A stretch of 64,000 nt of DNA. It comes from Hydractinia symbiolongicarpus. Its lineage: Eukaryota > Cnidaria > Hydrozoa > Anthoathecata > Hydractiniidae. Shown piece by piece: positions 1-10,236 of this stretch. Both the position numbers and the translations under genes were made by a program. Below the pieces are notes generated by a model. The model was not told where the DNA came from. It saw only the letters and a list, made by a program, of their open reading frames with translations, and ran no database searches. Positions within the stretch are counted from its first letter, which is position 1. Every line of letters begins with the position of its first letter. Location: the NCBI RefSeq assembly GCF_029227915.1, contig NC_079887.1, positions 186,001 through 250,000 of the forward strand. The letters are read 5' to 3'.

Positions 1-3000
1 CTTTCTTTGTATACTTTTGACTATACGGGCCGGGTCCGGGATTTACGGGAAATCGGAGGTTTCCATTTGCCGGCGATTAAACCTCTTTTATTCAGCGTCT
101 CATCAAAAATGAAAACATTTTTAAAAAACTACAAGTCTCATGCGTTTTAGTGGTGAAATAATAATTTAAAAAATCGTTCTGGAAATGAGTTTACTTCCTG
201 GGTACTTTCTTTGTATACTTTTGACTATACTGGCCGAGTCCAGGATTTACGTGAAATCGCAGGTTTTCGTTTGCCGGCGATTAAACTGCTTTTATTCAGC
301 GTCTCATCAAAAATGAAAACATTTTCAAAAACTACAAGTCTTATGGGCTTTAGTGGTGAAAAAATAATTTAAAAAATCGTTCTGGAAATGAGTTTACTCA
401 CAGGGTACTTTCTTTGTATACATTCGACTATACGGGCCAAGCCCGGGATTTACGGGAAATCGCGGGTTTTCGTTTTCCGGCGATTAAACCGCTTTCATTA
501 AGGGTCTCATCAAAAATGAAAACATTTTTGAAAACTACAAGTCTCATGCGTTTTAGTGGTGAAAAAAAAATTTAAAAAATCGTTCGGGAAATGAGTTTAC
601 TCCCTGGGTACTTTCTTTGTGTACATTCGACTATACGGGTCAAGCCCCGGATTTAAGGGAAAACGCGGGATTTCGTTTGCCGGCGATTAAACCTCTTTCA
701 TTAAGCGTCTCATCAAAAATAAAAACATTTTTAAAAACTACAAGTCTCATGCGTTTTAGTGGTAAAAAAATAATTTAAAAAATCGTTCGGGAAATGAGTT
801 TACTCCCTGGGTACTTTCTTTGTATACTTTTGAGTATACGGGCCGAGTCCGGGATTTATGGGAAGTCACGGATTTTCGTTTGCCGGCGATTAAACTTCTT
901 TTATTCAACGTCCCATCAAATATGAAAGTATTTTTGAAAACTACAAGTCTCATGCGTTTAGTGGTAAAAAAATAATATAAAAAATCGTTCGGGAAATGAG
1001 TTTACTCCCTGGGTACTTTCTTTGTATACTTTTGACTATACGGGCCAAGCCCGGGATTTACGGGAAATCGCGGGTTTTCGTTTGCCGGCGATTAAACCTC
1101 TTTTATTCAGCGTCTCATCAAAAATAAAAACATTTTTAAAAACTACAAGTCTTATGCGTTTTAGTGGTGAAAAAAAAATTTAAATAATCGTTCGGGAAAT
1201 GAGTTTACTCCCTGGGTACTTTCTTTGTATACATTCGACTATTCGGGTCAAGCCCCGGATTTAAGGGAAAACGCGGGATTTCGTTTGCCGGCGATTAAAC
1301 CTCTTTCATTAAGCGTCTCATCAAAAATAAAAACATTTTTAAAAACTACAAGTCTCATGCGTTTTAGTGGTAAAAAAATAATTTAAAAAATCGTTCGGGA
1401 AATGAGTTTACTCCCTGGGTACTTTCTTTGTATACTTTTGACTATACGGGCCAAGCCCGGGATTTACGGGAAATCGCGGGTTTTCGTTTGCCGGCGATTA
1501 AACCTCTTTTATTCAGCGTCTCATCAAAAATAAAAACATTTTTAAAAACTACAAGTCTTATGCGTTTTAGTGGTGAAAAAAAAATTTAAAAAATCGTTCG
1601 GGAAATGAGTTTACTCCCTGGGTACTTTCTTTGTATACATTCGACTATACGGGTCAAGCCCCGGATTTAAGGGAAAACGCGGGATTTCGTTTGCCGGCGA
1701 TTAAACCTCTTTCATTAAGCGTCTCATCAAAAATAAAAACATTTTTAAAAACTACAAGTCTCATGCGTTTTAGTGGTAAAAAAATAATTTAAAAAATCGT
1801 TCGGGAAATGATTTTACTCCCTGGGTACTTTCTTTGTATACTTTTGACTATACGGGCCGAGTCCGGGATTTATGGGAAGTCACGGATTTTCGTTTGCCGG
1901 CGATTAAACTTCTTTTATTCAACGTCCCATCAAATATGAAAGTATTTTTGAAAACTACAAGTCTCATGCGTTTAGTGGTAAAAAAATAATATAAAAAATC
2001 GTTCGGGAAATGAGTTTACTCACTGGGTACTTTCTTTGTATACTTTTGACTATACGGGCCAAGCCCGGGATTTACGGGAAATCGCGGGTTTTCGTTTGCC
2101 GGCGATTAAACCTCTTTTATTCAGCGTCTCATCAAAAATAAAAACATTTTTAAAAACTACAAGTCTTATGCGTTTTAGTGGTGAAAAAATAATTTAAGAA
2201 ATCGTTCTGGAAATGAGTTTACTCCCTGGGTACTTTCTTTGTATACTTTTGACTATACTGGCCGAGTCCAGGATTTACGGGAAATCGCAGGTTTTCGTTT
2301 GCCGGCGATTAAACTTCTTTTATTCAGCGTCTCATCAAAAATGAAAACATTTTTAAAAACTACAAGTCTCATGCGTTTTAGTGGTGAAAAAGTAATTTAA
2401 AAAATCGTTCAGGAAATGAGTTTACACCCTGGGTACTTCCTTTGTATACTTTTGACTATACGGGCCGGGTCCGATATTTACGGGAAATCGGAGGTTTTCG
2501 TTTGCCAGCGATTAAACCTCTTTTATTCAGCGTCTCATCAAAAATGAAAACATTTTTAAAAAACTACAAGTCTCGTGCGTTTTAGTGGTGAAAAAATAAT
2601 TTAAAAAATCGTTCAGGAAAGGAGTTTACACCCTGGGTACTTCCTTTGTATACTTTTGACTATACGGGCCGGGTCCGGGATTTACGGGAAATCGGAGGTT
2701 TTCGTTTGCCAGCGATTAAACCTCTTTTATTCAGCGTCTCATCAAAAATGAAAACATTTTTAAAAAACTACAAGTCTCATGCGTTTTAGTGGTGAAAAAA
2801 TAATTTAAAAAATCGTTCTGGAAATGAGTTTACTCCCTGGGTACTTTCTTTGTATACTTTTGACTATACGGGCCGAGTCCGGGATTTACGGGAAATCGCA
2901 GGTTTTCGTTTGCCGGCGATTAAACTGCTTTTATTCAGCGTCTCATCAAAAATGAAAACATTCTTGTAAACTACAAGTCTCATGCGCTTTAGTGGTGAAA

Positions 3001-3432
3001 TAATAATTTAAAAAATCGTTCTGGAAATGAGTTTACTCCCTGGGTACTTTCTTTGTATACTTTTGACTATACCGGCCGAGTCCAGGATTTACGTGAAATC
3101 GCAGGTTTTCGTTTGCCGGCGATTAAACTGCTTTTATTCAGCGTCTGATCAAAAATGAAAATATTTTTAAAAACTACAAGTCTCATGCGTTTTAGTGGTG
3201 AAAAAGTAATTTAAAAAATCGTTCGGGAAATGAGTTTACTCTCTGGGTACTTTCTTTGTATACTTTTGACTATACGGGCCAAGCCCGGGATTTACGAGAA
3301 ATCGCGGGTTTTAGTTTGCCGGCGATTAAACTTTTTTTATTCAGCGTCTCATCAAAAATGAAAACATTTTCAAAAACTACAAGTCTTATGGGCTTTAGTG
3401 GTGAAAAAATAATTTAAAAAATCGTTCTGGAA

Positions 3433-3635
3433 ATGAGTTTACTCACAGGGTACTTTCTTTGTATACATTCGACTATACGGGCCAAGCCCGGGATTTACGG
3501 GAAATCGCGGGTTTTCGTTTTCCGGCGATTAAACCGCTTTCATTAAGGGTCTCATCAAAAATGAAAACATTTTTGAAAACTACAAGTCTCATGCGTTTTA
3601 GTGGTGAAAAAAAAATTTAAAAAATCGTTCGGGAA
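3433..3635 (+). repeat. Representative monomer, class K (ATTCGAC type, 203 bp)
   Basis: Class K has TCACAGGGTAC, ATTCGACTATACGGGCC, AAGCCCGGG, TTTTCCGGCG and CCGCTTTCATTAAGGGTCTC. It lies between D' or C' units and class A. Copies are near 410, 3450, 7920, 9340, 38780, 41410, 46090, 49150, 50970 and 57650. Near 55820, 61500 and 63730 a related form reads AAGCTCGGG with CCTCTTTCATT. Confidence 0.92.
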
Positions 3636-3838
3636 ATGAGTTTACTCCCTGGGTACTTTCTTTGTATACATTCGACTATACGGGTCAAGCCCCGGATTTA
3701 AGGGAAAACGCGGGATTTCGTTTGCCGGCGATTAAACCTCTTTCATTAAGCGTCTCATCAAAAATAAAAACATTTTTAAAAACTACAAGTCTCATGCGTT
3801 TTAGTGGTAAAAAAATAATTAAAAAAATCGTTCGGGAA
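3636..3838 (+). repeat. Representative monomer, class A (ATTCGAC type, 203 bp)
   Basis: Class A has ATTCGACTATACGGGTC, AAGCCCCGGATTTAAGGG, AACGCGGGATTTCG, CTCTTTCATTAAGCG and ATAAAAACATTT. It almost always follows K and is usually followed by B. A relative with GGCCAAGCCCCGGATT and no AAGG change occurs at 12.0-17.6 kb. Confidence 0.93.
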
Positions 3839-4040
3839 ATGAGTTTACTCCCTGGGTACTTTCTTTGTATACTTTTGACTATACGGGCCGAGTCCGGGAT
3901 TTATGGGAAGTCACGGATTTTCGTTTGCCGGCGATTAAACTTCTTTTATTCAACGTCCCATCAAATATGAAAGTATTTTTGAAAACTACAAGTCTCATGC
4001 GTTTAGTGGTAAAAAAATAATATAAAAAATCGTTCGGGAA
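3839..4040 (+). repeat. Representative monomer, class B (202 bp)
   Basis: Class B is the most divergent class: TTTATGGGAAGTCACGG, CAACGTCCCATCAAATATG, AAAGTATTTTTG, a deleted T in GCGTTTAGTGG (giving 202 bp) and AATAATATAAAAAATCG. It follows A and precedes C. Relatives without the ATGGG change occur near 14.7, 15.3, 16.3, 17.3, 17.7, 52.9, 56.3, 59.4 and 62.0 kb. Confidence 0.93.
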
Positions 4041-4243
4041 ATGAGTTTACTCCCTGGGTACTTTCTTTGTATACTTTTGACTATACGGGCCAAGCCCGGG
4101 ATTTACGGGAAATCGCGGGTTTTCGTTTGCCGGCGATTAAACCTCTTTTATTCAGCGTCTCATCAAAAATAAAAACATTTTTAAAAACTACAAGTCTCAT
4201 GCGTTTTAGTGGTGAAAAAATAATTTAAAAAATCGTTCAGGAA
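4041..4243 (+). repeat. Representative monomer, class C (203 bp)
   Basis: Class C has TTTTGACTATACGGGCC, AAGCCCGGG, ATCGCGGG and often ATAAAAACATTT. It typically follows B and closes the K-A-B-C run. One subvariant ends in TTTAAGAAATCG (near 2200, 10115, 40160, 46865 and 49910). Another has GGGTTTTTG (near 7370, 8790, 45540, 47160 and 50210). Confidence 0.92.
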
Positions 4244-5665
4244 ATGAGTTTACACCCTGGGTACTTCCTTTGTATACTTTTGACTATACGGGCCGGGTCC
4301 GGGATTTACGGGAAATCGGAGGTTTTCGTTTGCCAGCGATTAAACCTCTTTTATTCAGCGTCTCATCAAAAATGAAAACATTTTTAAAAAACTACAAGTC
4401 TCATGCGTTTTAGTGGTGAAAAAATAATTTAAAAAATCGTTCTGGAAATGAGTTTACTCCCTGGGTACTTTCTTTGTATACTTTTGACTATACGGGCCGA
4501 GTCCGGGATTTACGGGAAATCGCAGGTTTTCGTTTGCCGGCGATTAAACTGCTTTTATTCAGCGTCTCATCAAAAATGAAAACATTCTTGTAAACTACAA
4601 GTCTCATGCGCTTTAGTGGTGAAATAATAATTTAAAAAATCGTTTGGGAAATGAGTTTACTCCCTGGGTACTTTCTTTGTATACTTTTGACTATACTGGC
4701 CGAGTCCAGGATTTACGGGAAATCGCAGGTTTTCGTTTGCCGGCGATTAAACTTCTTTTATTCAGCGTCTCATCAAAAATGAAAACATTTTTAAAAACTA
4801 CAAGTCTCATGGGCTTTAGTGGTGAAATAATAATTTAAAAAATCGTTTGGGAAATGAGTTTACTCACAGGGTACTTTCCTTGTATACTTTTGACTATACG
4901 GGCCGAGTCCGGGATTTACGGTAAATCGCGGGTTTTCGTTTGCCGGCGAATAAATTTCTTTTATTCAGCGTCTCATCAAAAATGAAAACATTTTTGAAAA
5001 CTACAAGTCTCATGCGTTTTAGTGGTGAAAAAATAATTTAAAAAATCGTTCGGGAAATTAGTTTACACCGTGGGTACTCTCTTTGTATACTTTTGACTAT
5101 ACGGGCCGAGTCCAGGATTTACGGGAAATCGCAGGTTTTCCTTTGCCGGCGATTAAACTTCTTTTATTTAGCGTCTCATCAAAAATGAAAACATTTTTGA
5201 AAACTACAAGTCTCATGGGCTTTAGTGGTAAAAAAATAATTTAAAAATTCGTTAGGGAAATGAGTTTAATCACTGGGTACTTTCCTTGTATACTTTTGAC
5301 TATACGGGTCGAGACCGGGATTTACGGGAAATTGCGGGTTTTCGTTTGCCGGCGATTAAACTTCTTTTATTCAGCGTCTCATCAAAAATGAAAACATTTT
5401 TAAAAACTACAAGTCTCATGGGCTTTAGTGGTGAAATAATAATTTAAAAAATCGTTTGGGAAATGAGTTTACTCCCTGGGTACTTTCTTTGTATACTTTT
5501 GACTTTACGGGCCGAGTACGGGATTTACGGGAAATCGCGGGTTTTCGTTTACCGGCGATTAAACTTCTTTTATTCAGCGTCTCATCAAAAATGAAAACAT
5601 TTTTGAAAACTACAAGTCTCATGCGTTTTAGTGGTGAAAAAATAATTTAAAAAATCGTTCAGGAA

Positions 5666-5869
5666 ATGAGTTTACACCCTGGGTACTTTCTTTGTATACT
5701 TTTGACTATACGGGCCGGGTCCGGGATTTACGGGAAATCGGAGGTTTTCGTTTGCCGGCGATTAAACCTCTTTTATTCAGCGTCTCATCAAAAATGAAAA
5801 CATTTTTAAAAAACTACAAGTCTCATGCGTTTTAGTGGTGAAAAAATAATTTAAAAAATCGTTCTGGAA
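5666..5869 (+). repeat. Representative monomer, class G (204 bp)
   Basis: Class G is marked by ACACCCTGGG, GGCCGGGTCCGGG and ATCGGAGG. It has one extra A in the tract before ACTACAAG, which makes the unit 204 bp. It recurs through 1-9 kb and 31.6-50.5 kb. A GGTTTCC subvariant occurs near 50, 7570, 8990, 38430, 45740 and 48790. Variants near 43500, 47360 and 50410 read ATCTGAGG. Confidence 0.93.
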
Positions 5870-6072
5870 ATGAGTTTACTCCCTGGGAACTTTCTTTGTA
5901 TACTTTTGACTATACGGGCCGAGTCCGGGATTTACGGGAAATCGCAGGTTTTCGTTTGCCGGCGATTAAACTGCTTTTATTCAGCGTCTCATCAAAAATG
6001 AAAACATTCTTGAAAACTACAAGTCTCATGCGCTTTAGTGGTGAAATAATAATTTAAAAAATCGTTTGGGAA
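5870..6072 (+). repeat. Representative monomer, class F (203 bp)
   Basis: Class F has GAGTCCGGG, ATCGCAGG, AAACTGCTTTTATTCAGC, CATTCTTG and GCGCTTTAG. It normally follows G, and the G-F pair is followed by D or H. A subvariant has CATTCTTGTAAAC (near 2970, 4590, 6620, 32600, 34630, 37480, 40930, 42350 and 44390). That shared private change helps identify duplicated blocks. Confidence 0.92.
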
Positions 6073-6682
6073 ATGAGTTTACTCCCTGGGTACTTTCTTT
6101 GTATACTTTTGACTTTACGGGCCGAGTACGGGATTTACGGGAAATCCCGGGTTTTCGTTTACCGGCGATTAAACTTCTTTTATTCAGCGTCTCATCAAAA
6201 ATGAAAACATTTTTAAAAACTACAAGTCTCATGCGTTTTAGTGGTGAAAAAATAATTTAAAAAATCGTGCAGGAAATGAGTTTACACCCTGGGTACTTTC
6301 TTTGTATACTTTTGACTATACGGGCCGGGTCCGGGATTTACGGGAAATCGGAGGTTTTCGTTTGCCAGCGATTAAACCTCTTTTATTCAGCGTCTCATCA
6401 AAAATGAAAACATTTTTAAAAAACTACAAGTCTCATGCGTTTTAGTGGTGAAAAAATAATTTAAAAAATCGTTCTGGAAATGAGTTTACTCCCTGGGTAC
6501 TTTCTTTGTATACTTTTGACTATACGGGCCGAGTCCGGGATTTACGGGAAATCGCAGGTTTTCGTTTGCCGGCGATTAAACTGCTTTTATTCAGCGTCTC
6601 ATCAAAAATGAAAACATTCTTGTAAACTACAAGTCTCATGCGCTTTAGTGGTGAAATAATAATTTAAAAAATCGTTTGGGAA

Positions 6683-6885
6683 ATGAGTTTACTCCCTGGG
6701 TACTTTCTTTGTATACTTTTGACTATACTGGCCGAGTCCAGGATTTACGGGAAATCGCAGGTTTTCGTTTGCCGGCGATTAAACTTCTTTTATTCAGCGT
6801 CTCATCAAAAATGAAAACATTTTTAAAAACTACAAGTCTCATGGGCTTTAGTGGTGAAATAATAATTTAAAAAATCGTTTGGGAA
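6683..6885 (+). repeat. Representative monomer, class D (203 bp)
   Basis: This unit shows the monomer anatomy, counted from ATGAG as base 1. Bases 11-18 are TCCCTGGG. Bases 29-46 form the short dyad GTATA-N8-TATAC. Bases 46-100 form the CpG-rich core ending in TTGCCGGCG. Bases 104-195 hold A- and T-tracts (CAAAAATGAAAACATTTTT, then an A-rich run with TAATTTAAAAAA), and TCGTT closes the unit. Class D is marked by CTGGCCGAGTCCAGG and ATCGCAGG. A close consensus has 35 C and 41 G in 203 bases. The chosen start is a convention, because a tandem repeat has no natural first base. Confidence 0.95.
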
Positions 6886-8281
6886 ATGAGTTTACTCCCT
6901 GGGTACTTTCTTTGTATACTTTTGACTTTACGGGCCGAGTACGGGATTTACGGGAAATCGCGGGTTTTCGTTTACCGGCGATTAAACTTCTTTTATTCAG
7001 CGTCTCATCAAAAATGAAAACATTTTTAATAACTACAAGTCTCATGCGTTTTAGTGGTGAAAAAATAATTTAAAAAATCGTTTGGGAAATGAGTTTACTC
7101 CCTGGGTACTTTCTTTGTATACTTTTGACTATACTGGCCGAGTCCAGGATTTACGGGAAATCGCAGGTTTTCGTTTGCCGGCGATTAAACTTCTTTTATT
7201 CAGCGTCTCATCAAAAATGAAAATATTTTTAAAAACTACAAGTCTCATACATTTTAGTGGTGAAAAAGTAATTTAAAAAATCGTTCGGGAAATGAGTTTA
7301 CTCTCTGGGTACTTTCTTTGTATACTTTTGACTATACGGGCCAAGCCCGGGATTTACGGGAAATCGCGGGTTTTTGTTTGCCGGCGATTAAACTTCTTTT
7401 ATTCAGCGTCTCATCAAAAATGAAAACATTTTTGAAAACTACAAGTCTCATGCGTTTTAGTGGTGAAAAAATAATTTAAAAAATCGTTCAGGAAATGAGT
7501 TTACACCCTGGGTACTTTCTTTGTATACTTTTGACTATACGGGCCGGGTCCGGGATTTACGGGAAATCGGAGGTTTCCGTTTGCCGGCGATTAAACCTCT
7601 TTTATTCAGCGTCTCATCAAAAATGAAAACATTTTTAAAAAACTACAAGTCTCATGCGTTTTAGTGGTGAAATAATAATTTAAAAAATCGTTCTGGAAAT
7701 GAGTTTACTCCCTGGGTACTTTCTTTGTATACTTTTGACTATACTGGCCGAGTCCAGGATTTACGTGAAATCGCAGGTTTTTGTTTGCCGGCGATTAAAC
7801 TGCTTTTATTCAGCGTCTCATCAAAAATGAAAACATTTTCAAAAACTACAAGTCTTATGGGCTTTAGTGGTGAAAAAATAATTTAAAAAATCGTTCTGGC
7901 AATGAGTTTACTCACAGGGTACTTTCTTTGTATACATTCGACTATACGGGCCAAGCCCGGGATTTACGGGAAATCGCGGGTTTTCGTTTTCCGGCGATTA
8001 AACCGCTTTCATTAAGGGTCTCATCAAAAATGAAAACATTTTTGAAAACTACAAGTCTCATGCGTTTTAGTGGTGAAAAAAAAATTTAAAAAATCGTTCG
8101 GGAAATGAGTTTACTCCCTGGGTACTTTCTTTGTATACATTCGACTATACGGGTCAAGCCCCGGATTTAAGGGAAAACGCGGGATTTCGTTTGCCGGCGA
8201 TTAAACCTCTTTCATTAAGCGTCTCATCAAAAATAAAAACATTTTTAAAAACTACAAGTCTCATGCGTTTTAGTGGTGAAA
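6860..8281 (+). repeat. Seven-monomer (1,422 bp) tandem duplication, copy 1
   Basis: Order H D C G D' K A. The next 1,422 bp repeat it nearly base for base. Both copies carry the private change CTGGCAATGAG (about 7897 and 9319) and the CATACATTTTAG change (about 7247 and 8669). The copy boundary falls inside homologous monomer sequence, around AGTGGTGAAATAATAAT, so its exact base cannot be fixed. Confidence 0.93.
6886..7088 (+). repeat. Representative monomer, class H (203 bp)
   Basis: Class H carries GACTTTACGGG, which breaks the right arm of the dyad, then GAGTACGGG and TTTACCGG. It usually follows class D or F and precedes G. Members occur near 5460, 6070, 8300, 31490, 32040, 33460, 34070, 34890, 36310, 36920, 37730, 43220, 43830, 44640 and 47890. 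It is absent from about 9-31 kb and after 48.1 kb, so it marks the region 1/5/6 HOR family. Confidence 0.92.
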
Positions 8282-9703
8282 TAATAATTTAAAAAATCGT
8301 TTGGGAAATGAGTTTACTCCCTGGGTACTTTCTTTGTATACTTTTGACTTTACGGGCCGAGTACGGGATTTACGGGAAATCGCGGGTTTTCGTTTACCGG
8401 CGATTAAACTTCTTTTATTCAGCGTCTCATCAAAAATGAAAACATTTTTAATAACTACAAGTCTCATGCGTTTTAGTGGTGAAAAAATAATTTAAAAAAT
8501 CGTTTGGGAAATGAGTTTACTCCCTGGGTACTTTCTTTGTATACTTTTGACTATACTGGCCGAGTCCAGGATTTACGGGAAATCGCAGGTTTTCGTTTGC
8601 CGGCGATTAAACTTCTTTTATTCAGCGTCTCATCAAAAATGAAAATATTTTTAAAAACTACAAGTCTCATACATTTTAGTGGTGAAAAAGTAATTTAAAA
8701 AATCGTTCGGGAAATGAGTTTACTCTCTGGGTACTTTCTTTGTATACTTTTGACTATACGGGCCAAGCCCGGGATTTACGGGAAATCGCGGGTTTTTGTT
8801 TGCCGGCGATTAAACTTCTTTTATTCAGCGTCTCATCAAAAATGAAAACATTTTTGAAAACTACAAGTCTCATGCGTTTTAGTGGTGAAAAAATAATTTA
8901 AAAAATCGTTCAGGAAATGAGTTTACACCCTGGGTACTTTCTTTGTATACTTTTGACTATACGGGCCGGGTCCGGGATTTACGGGAAATCGGAGGTTTCC
9001 GTTTGCCGGCGATTAAACCTCTTTTATTCAGCGTCTCATCAAAAATGAAAACATTTTTAAAAAACTACAAGTCTCATGCGTTTTAGTGGTGAAATAATAA
9101 TTTAAAAAATCGTTCTGGAAATGAGTTTACTCCCTGGGTACTTTCTTTGTATACTTTTGACTATACTGGCCGAGTCCAGGATTTACGTGAAATCGCAGGT
9201 TTTTGTTTGCCGGCGATTAAACTGCTTTTATTCAGCGTCTCATCAAAAATGAAAACATTTTCAAAAACTACAAGTCTTATGGGCTTTAGTGGTGAAAAAA
9301 TAATTTAAAAAATCGTTCTGGCAATGAGTTTACTCACAGGGTACTTTCTTTGTATACATTCGACTATACGGGCCAAGCCCGGGATTTACGGGAAATCGCG
9401 GGTTTTCGTTTTCCGGCGATTAAACCGCTTTCATTAAGGGTCTCATCAAAAATGAAAACATTTTTGAAAACTACAAGTCTCATGCGTTTTAGTGGTGAAA
9501 AAAAAATTTAAAAAATCGTTCGGGAAATGAGTTTACTCCCTGGGTACTTTCTTTGTATACATTCGACTATACGGGTCAAGCCCCGGATTTAAGGGAAAAC
9601 GCGGGATTTCGTTTGCCGGCGATTAAACCTCTTTCATTAAGCGTCTCATCAAAAATAAAAACATTTTTAAAAACTACAAGTCTCATGCGTTTTAGTGGTA
9701 AAA
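8282..9703 (+). repeat. Seven-monomer (1,422 bp) tandem duplication, copy 2
   Basis: Second copy of H D C G D' K A at an offset of 1,422 bp. The block at 44.6-46.5 kb has this series once, so the extra copy here postdates or was lost from the other large block. After it the array continues with B and C, as region 6 does after its single copy. Confidence 0.92.
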
Positions 9704-10236
9704 AAATAATTTAAAAAATCGTTCGGGAAATGAGTTTACTCCCTGGGTACTTTCTTTGTATACTTTTGACTATACGGGCCGAGTCCGGGATTTATGGGAA
9801 GTCACGGATTTTCGTTTGCCGGCGATTAAACTTCTTTTATTCAACGTCCCATCAAATATGAAAGTATTTTTGAAAACTACAAGTCTCATGCGTTTAGTGG
9901 TAAAAAAATAATATAAAAAATCGTTCGGGAAATGAGTTTACTCCCTGGGTACTTTCTTTGTATACTTTTGACTATACGGGCCAAGCCCGGGATTTACGGG
10001 AAATCGCGGGTTTTCGTTTGCCGGCGATTAAACCTCTTTTATTCAGCGTCTCATCAAAAATAAAAACATTTTTAAAAACTACAAGTCTTATGCGTTTTAG
10101 TGGTGAAAAAATAATTTAAGAAATCGTTCTGGAAATGAGTTTACTCCCTGGGTACTTTCTTTGTATACTTTTGACTATACTGGCCGAGTCCAGGATTTAC
10201 GGGAAATCGCAGGTTTTCGTTTGCCGGCGATTAAAC

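Larger units (their letters stand above)
1..10236 (+). repeat. Long-range HOR block, copy 1
   Basis: By diagnostic bases the order is G D' K A B C A C A B C D G G F D' C' K A B C G F D, three diverged units (4.85-5.45 kb), then H G F H G F D H D C G D' K A H D C G D' K A B C and a chimeric D. The block matches 38,371-46,983. Base 1 corresponds to 38,371 and both share the rare GGTTTCCATTTG at about 55-66. The offset then changes only by whole monomers: 38,370, then 37,964, 37,762, 38,169 and 36,747. Identity ends at 10,236, where the last monomer switches to a K-like 3' half. Confidence 0.9.

Noticed and set aside
3436-3500. CENP-B box in ATTCGAC-type monomers
   Set aside because: The best match has TTCG and CGGG separated by six bases, where the box needs seven with a fixed A. 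It is kept only as a speculative note on the two monomer types, not annotated as a site.
4644-4838. Recurrent 62-64 codon forward frames (first residues MGNEFTPW), seen dozens of times
   Set aside because: They start at TTG, not ATG, cover almost exactly one monomer, and recur only because the monomer recurs. 203 is not a multiple of three, so the frame shifts in each unit. No promoter, signal or known domain is visible.
5425-5622. Antisense 65-71 codon frames (first residues MRLVV)
   Set aside because: They are the opposite strand of the same satellite units and coexist with the forward frames. Both open by chance in homogeneous repeats and have no recognisable domain.
6713-6728. TATA-like promoter elements (GTATACTTTTGACTATAC) in every monomer
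   Set aside because: TATA strings in an AT-rich repeat are expected, and no downstream transcript features can be seen.
6840-6885. tRNA-like internal promoter (A box near TTTAGTGGTG, B box near TCGTTCGGGAA), suggesting SINE origin
   Set aside because: Neither element matches well; GGTTCGANNCC is not present, and no tRNA fold or SINE tail is visible.
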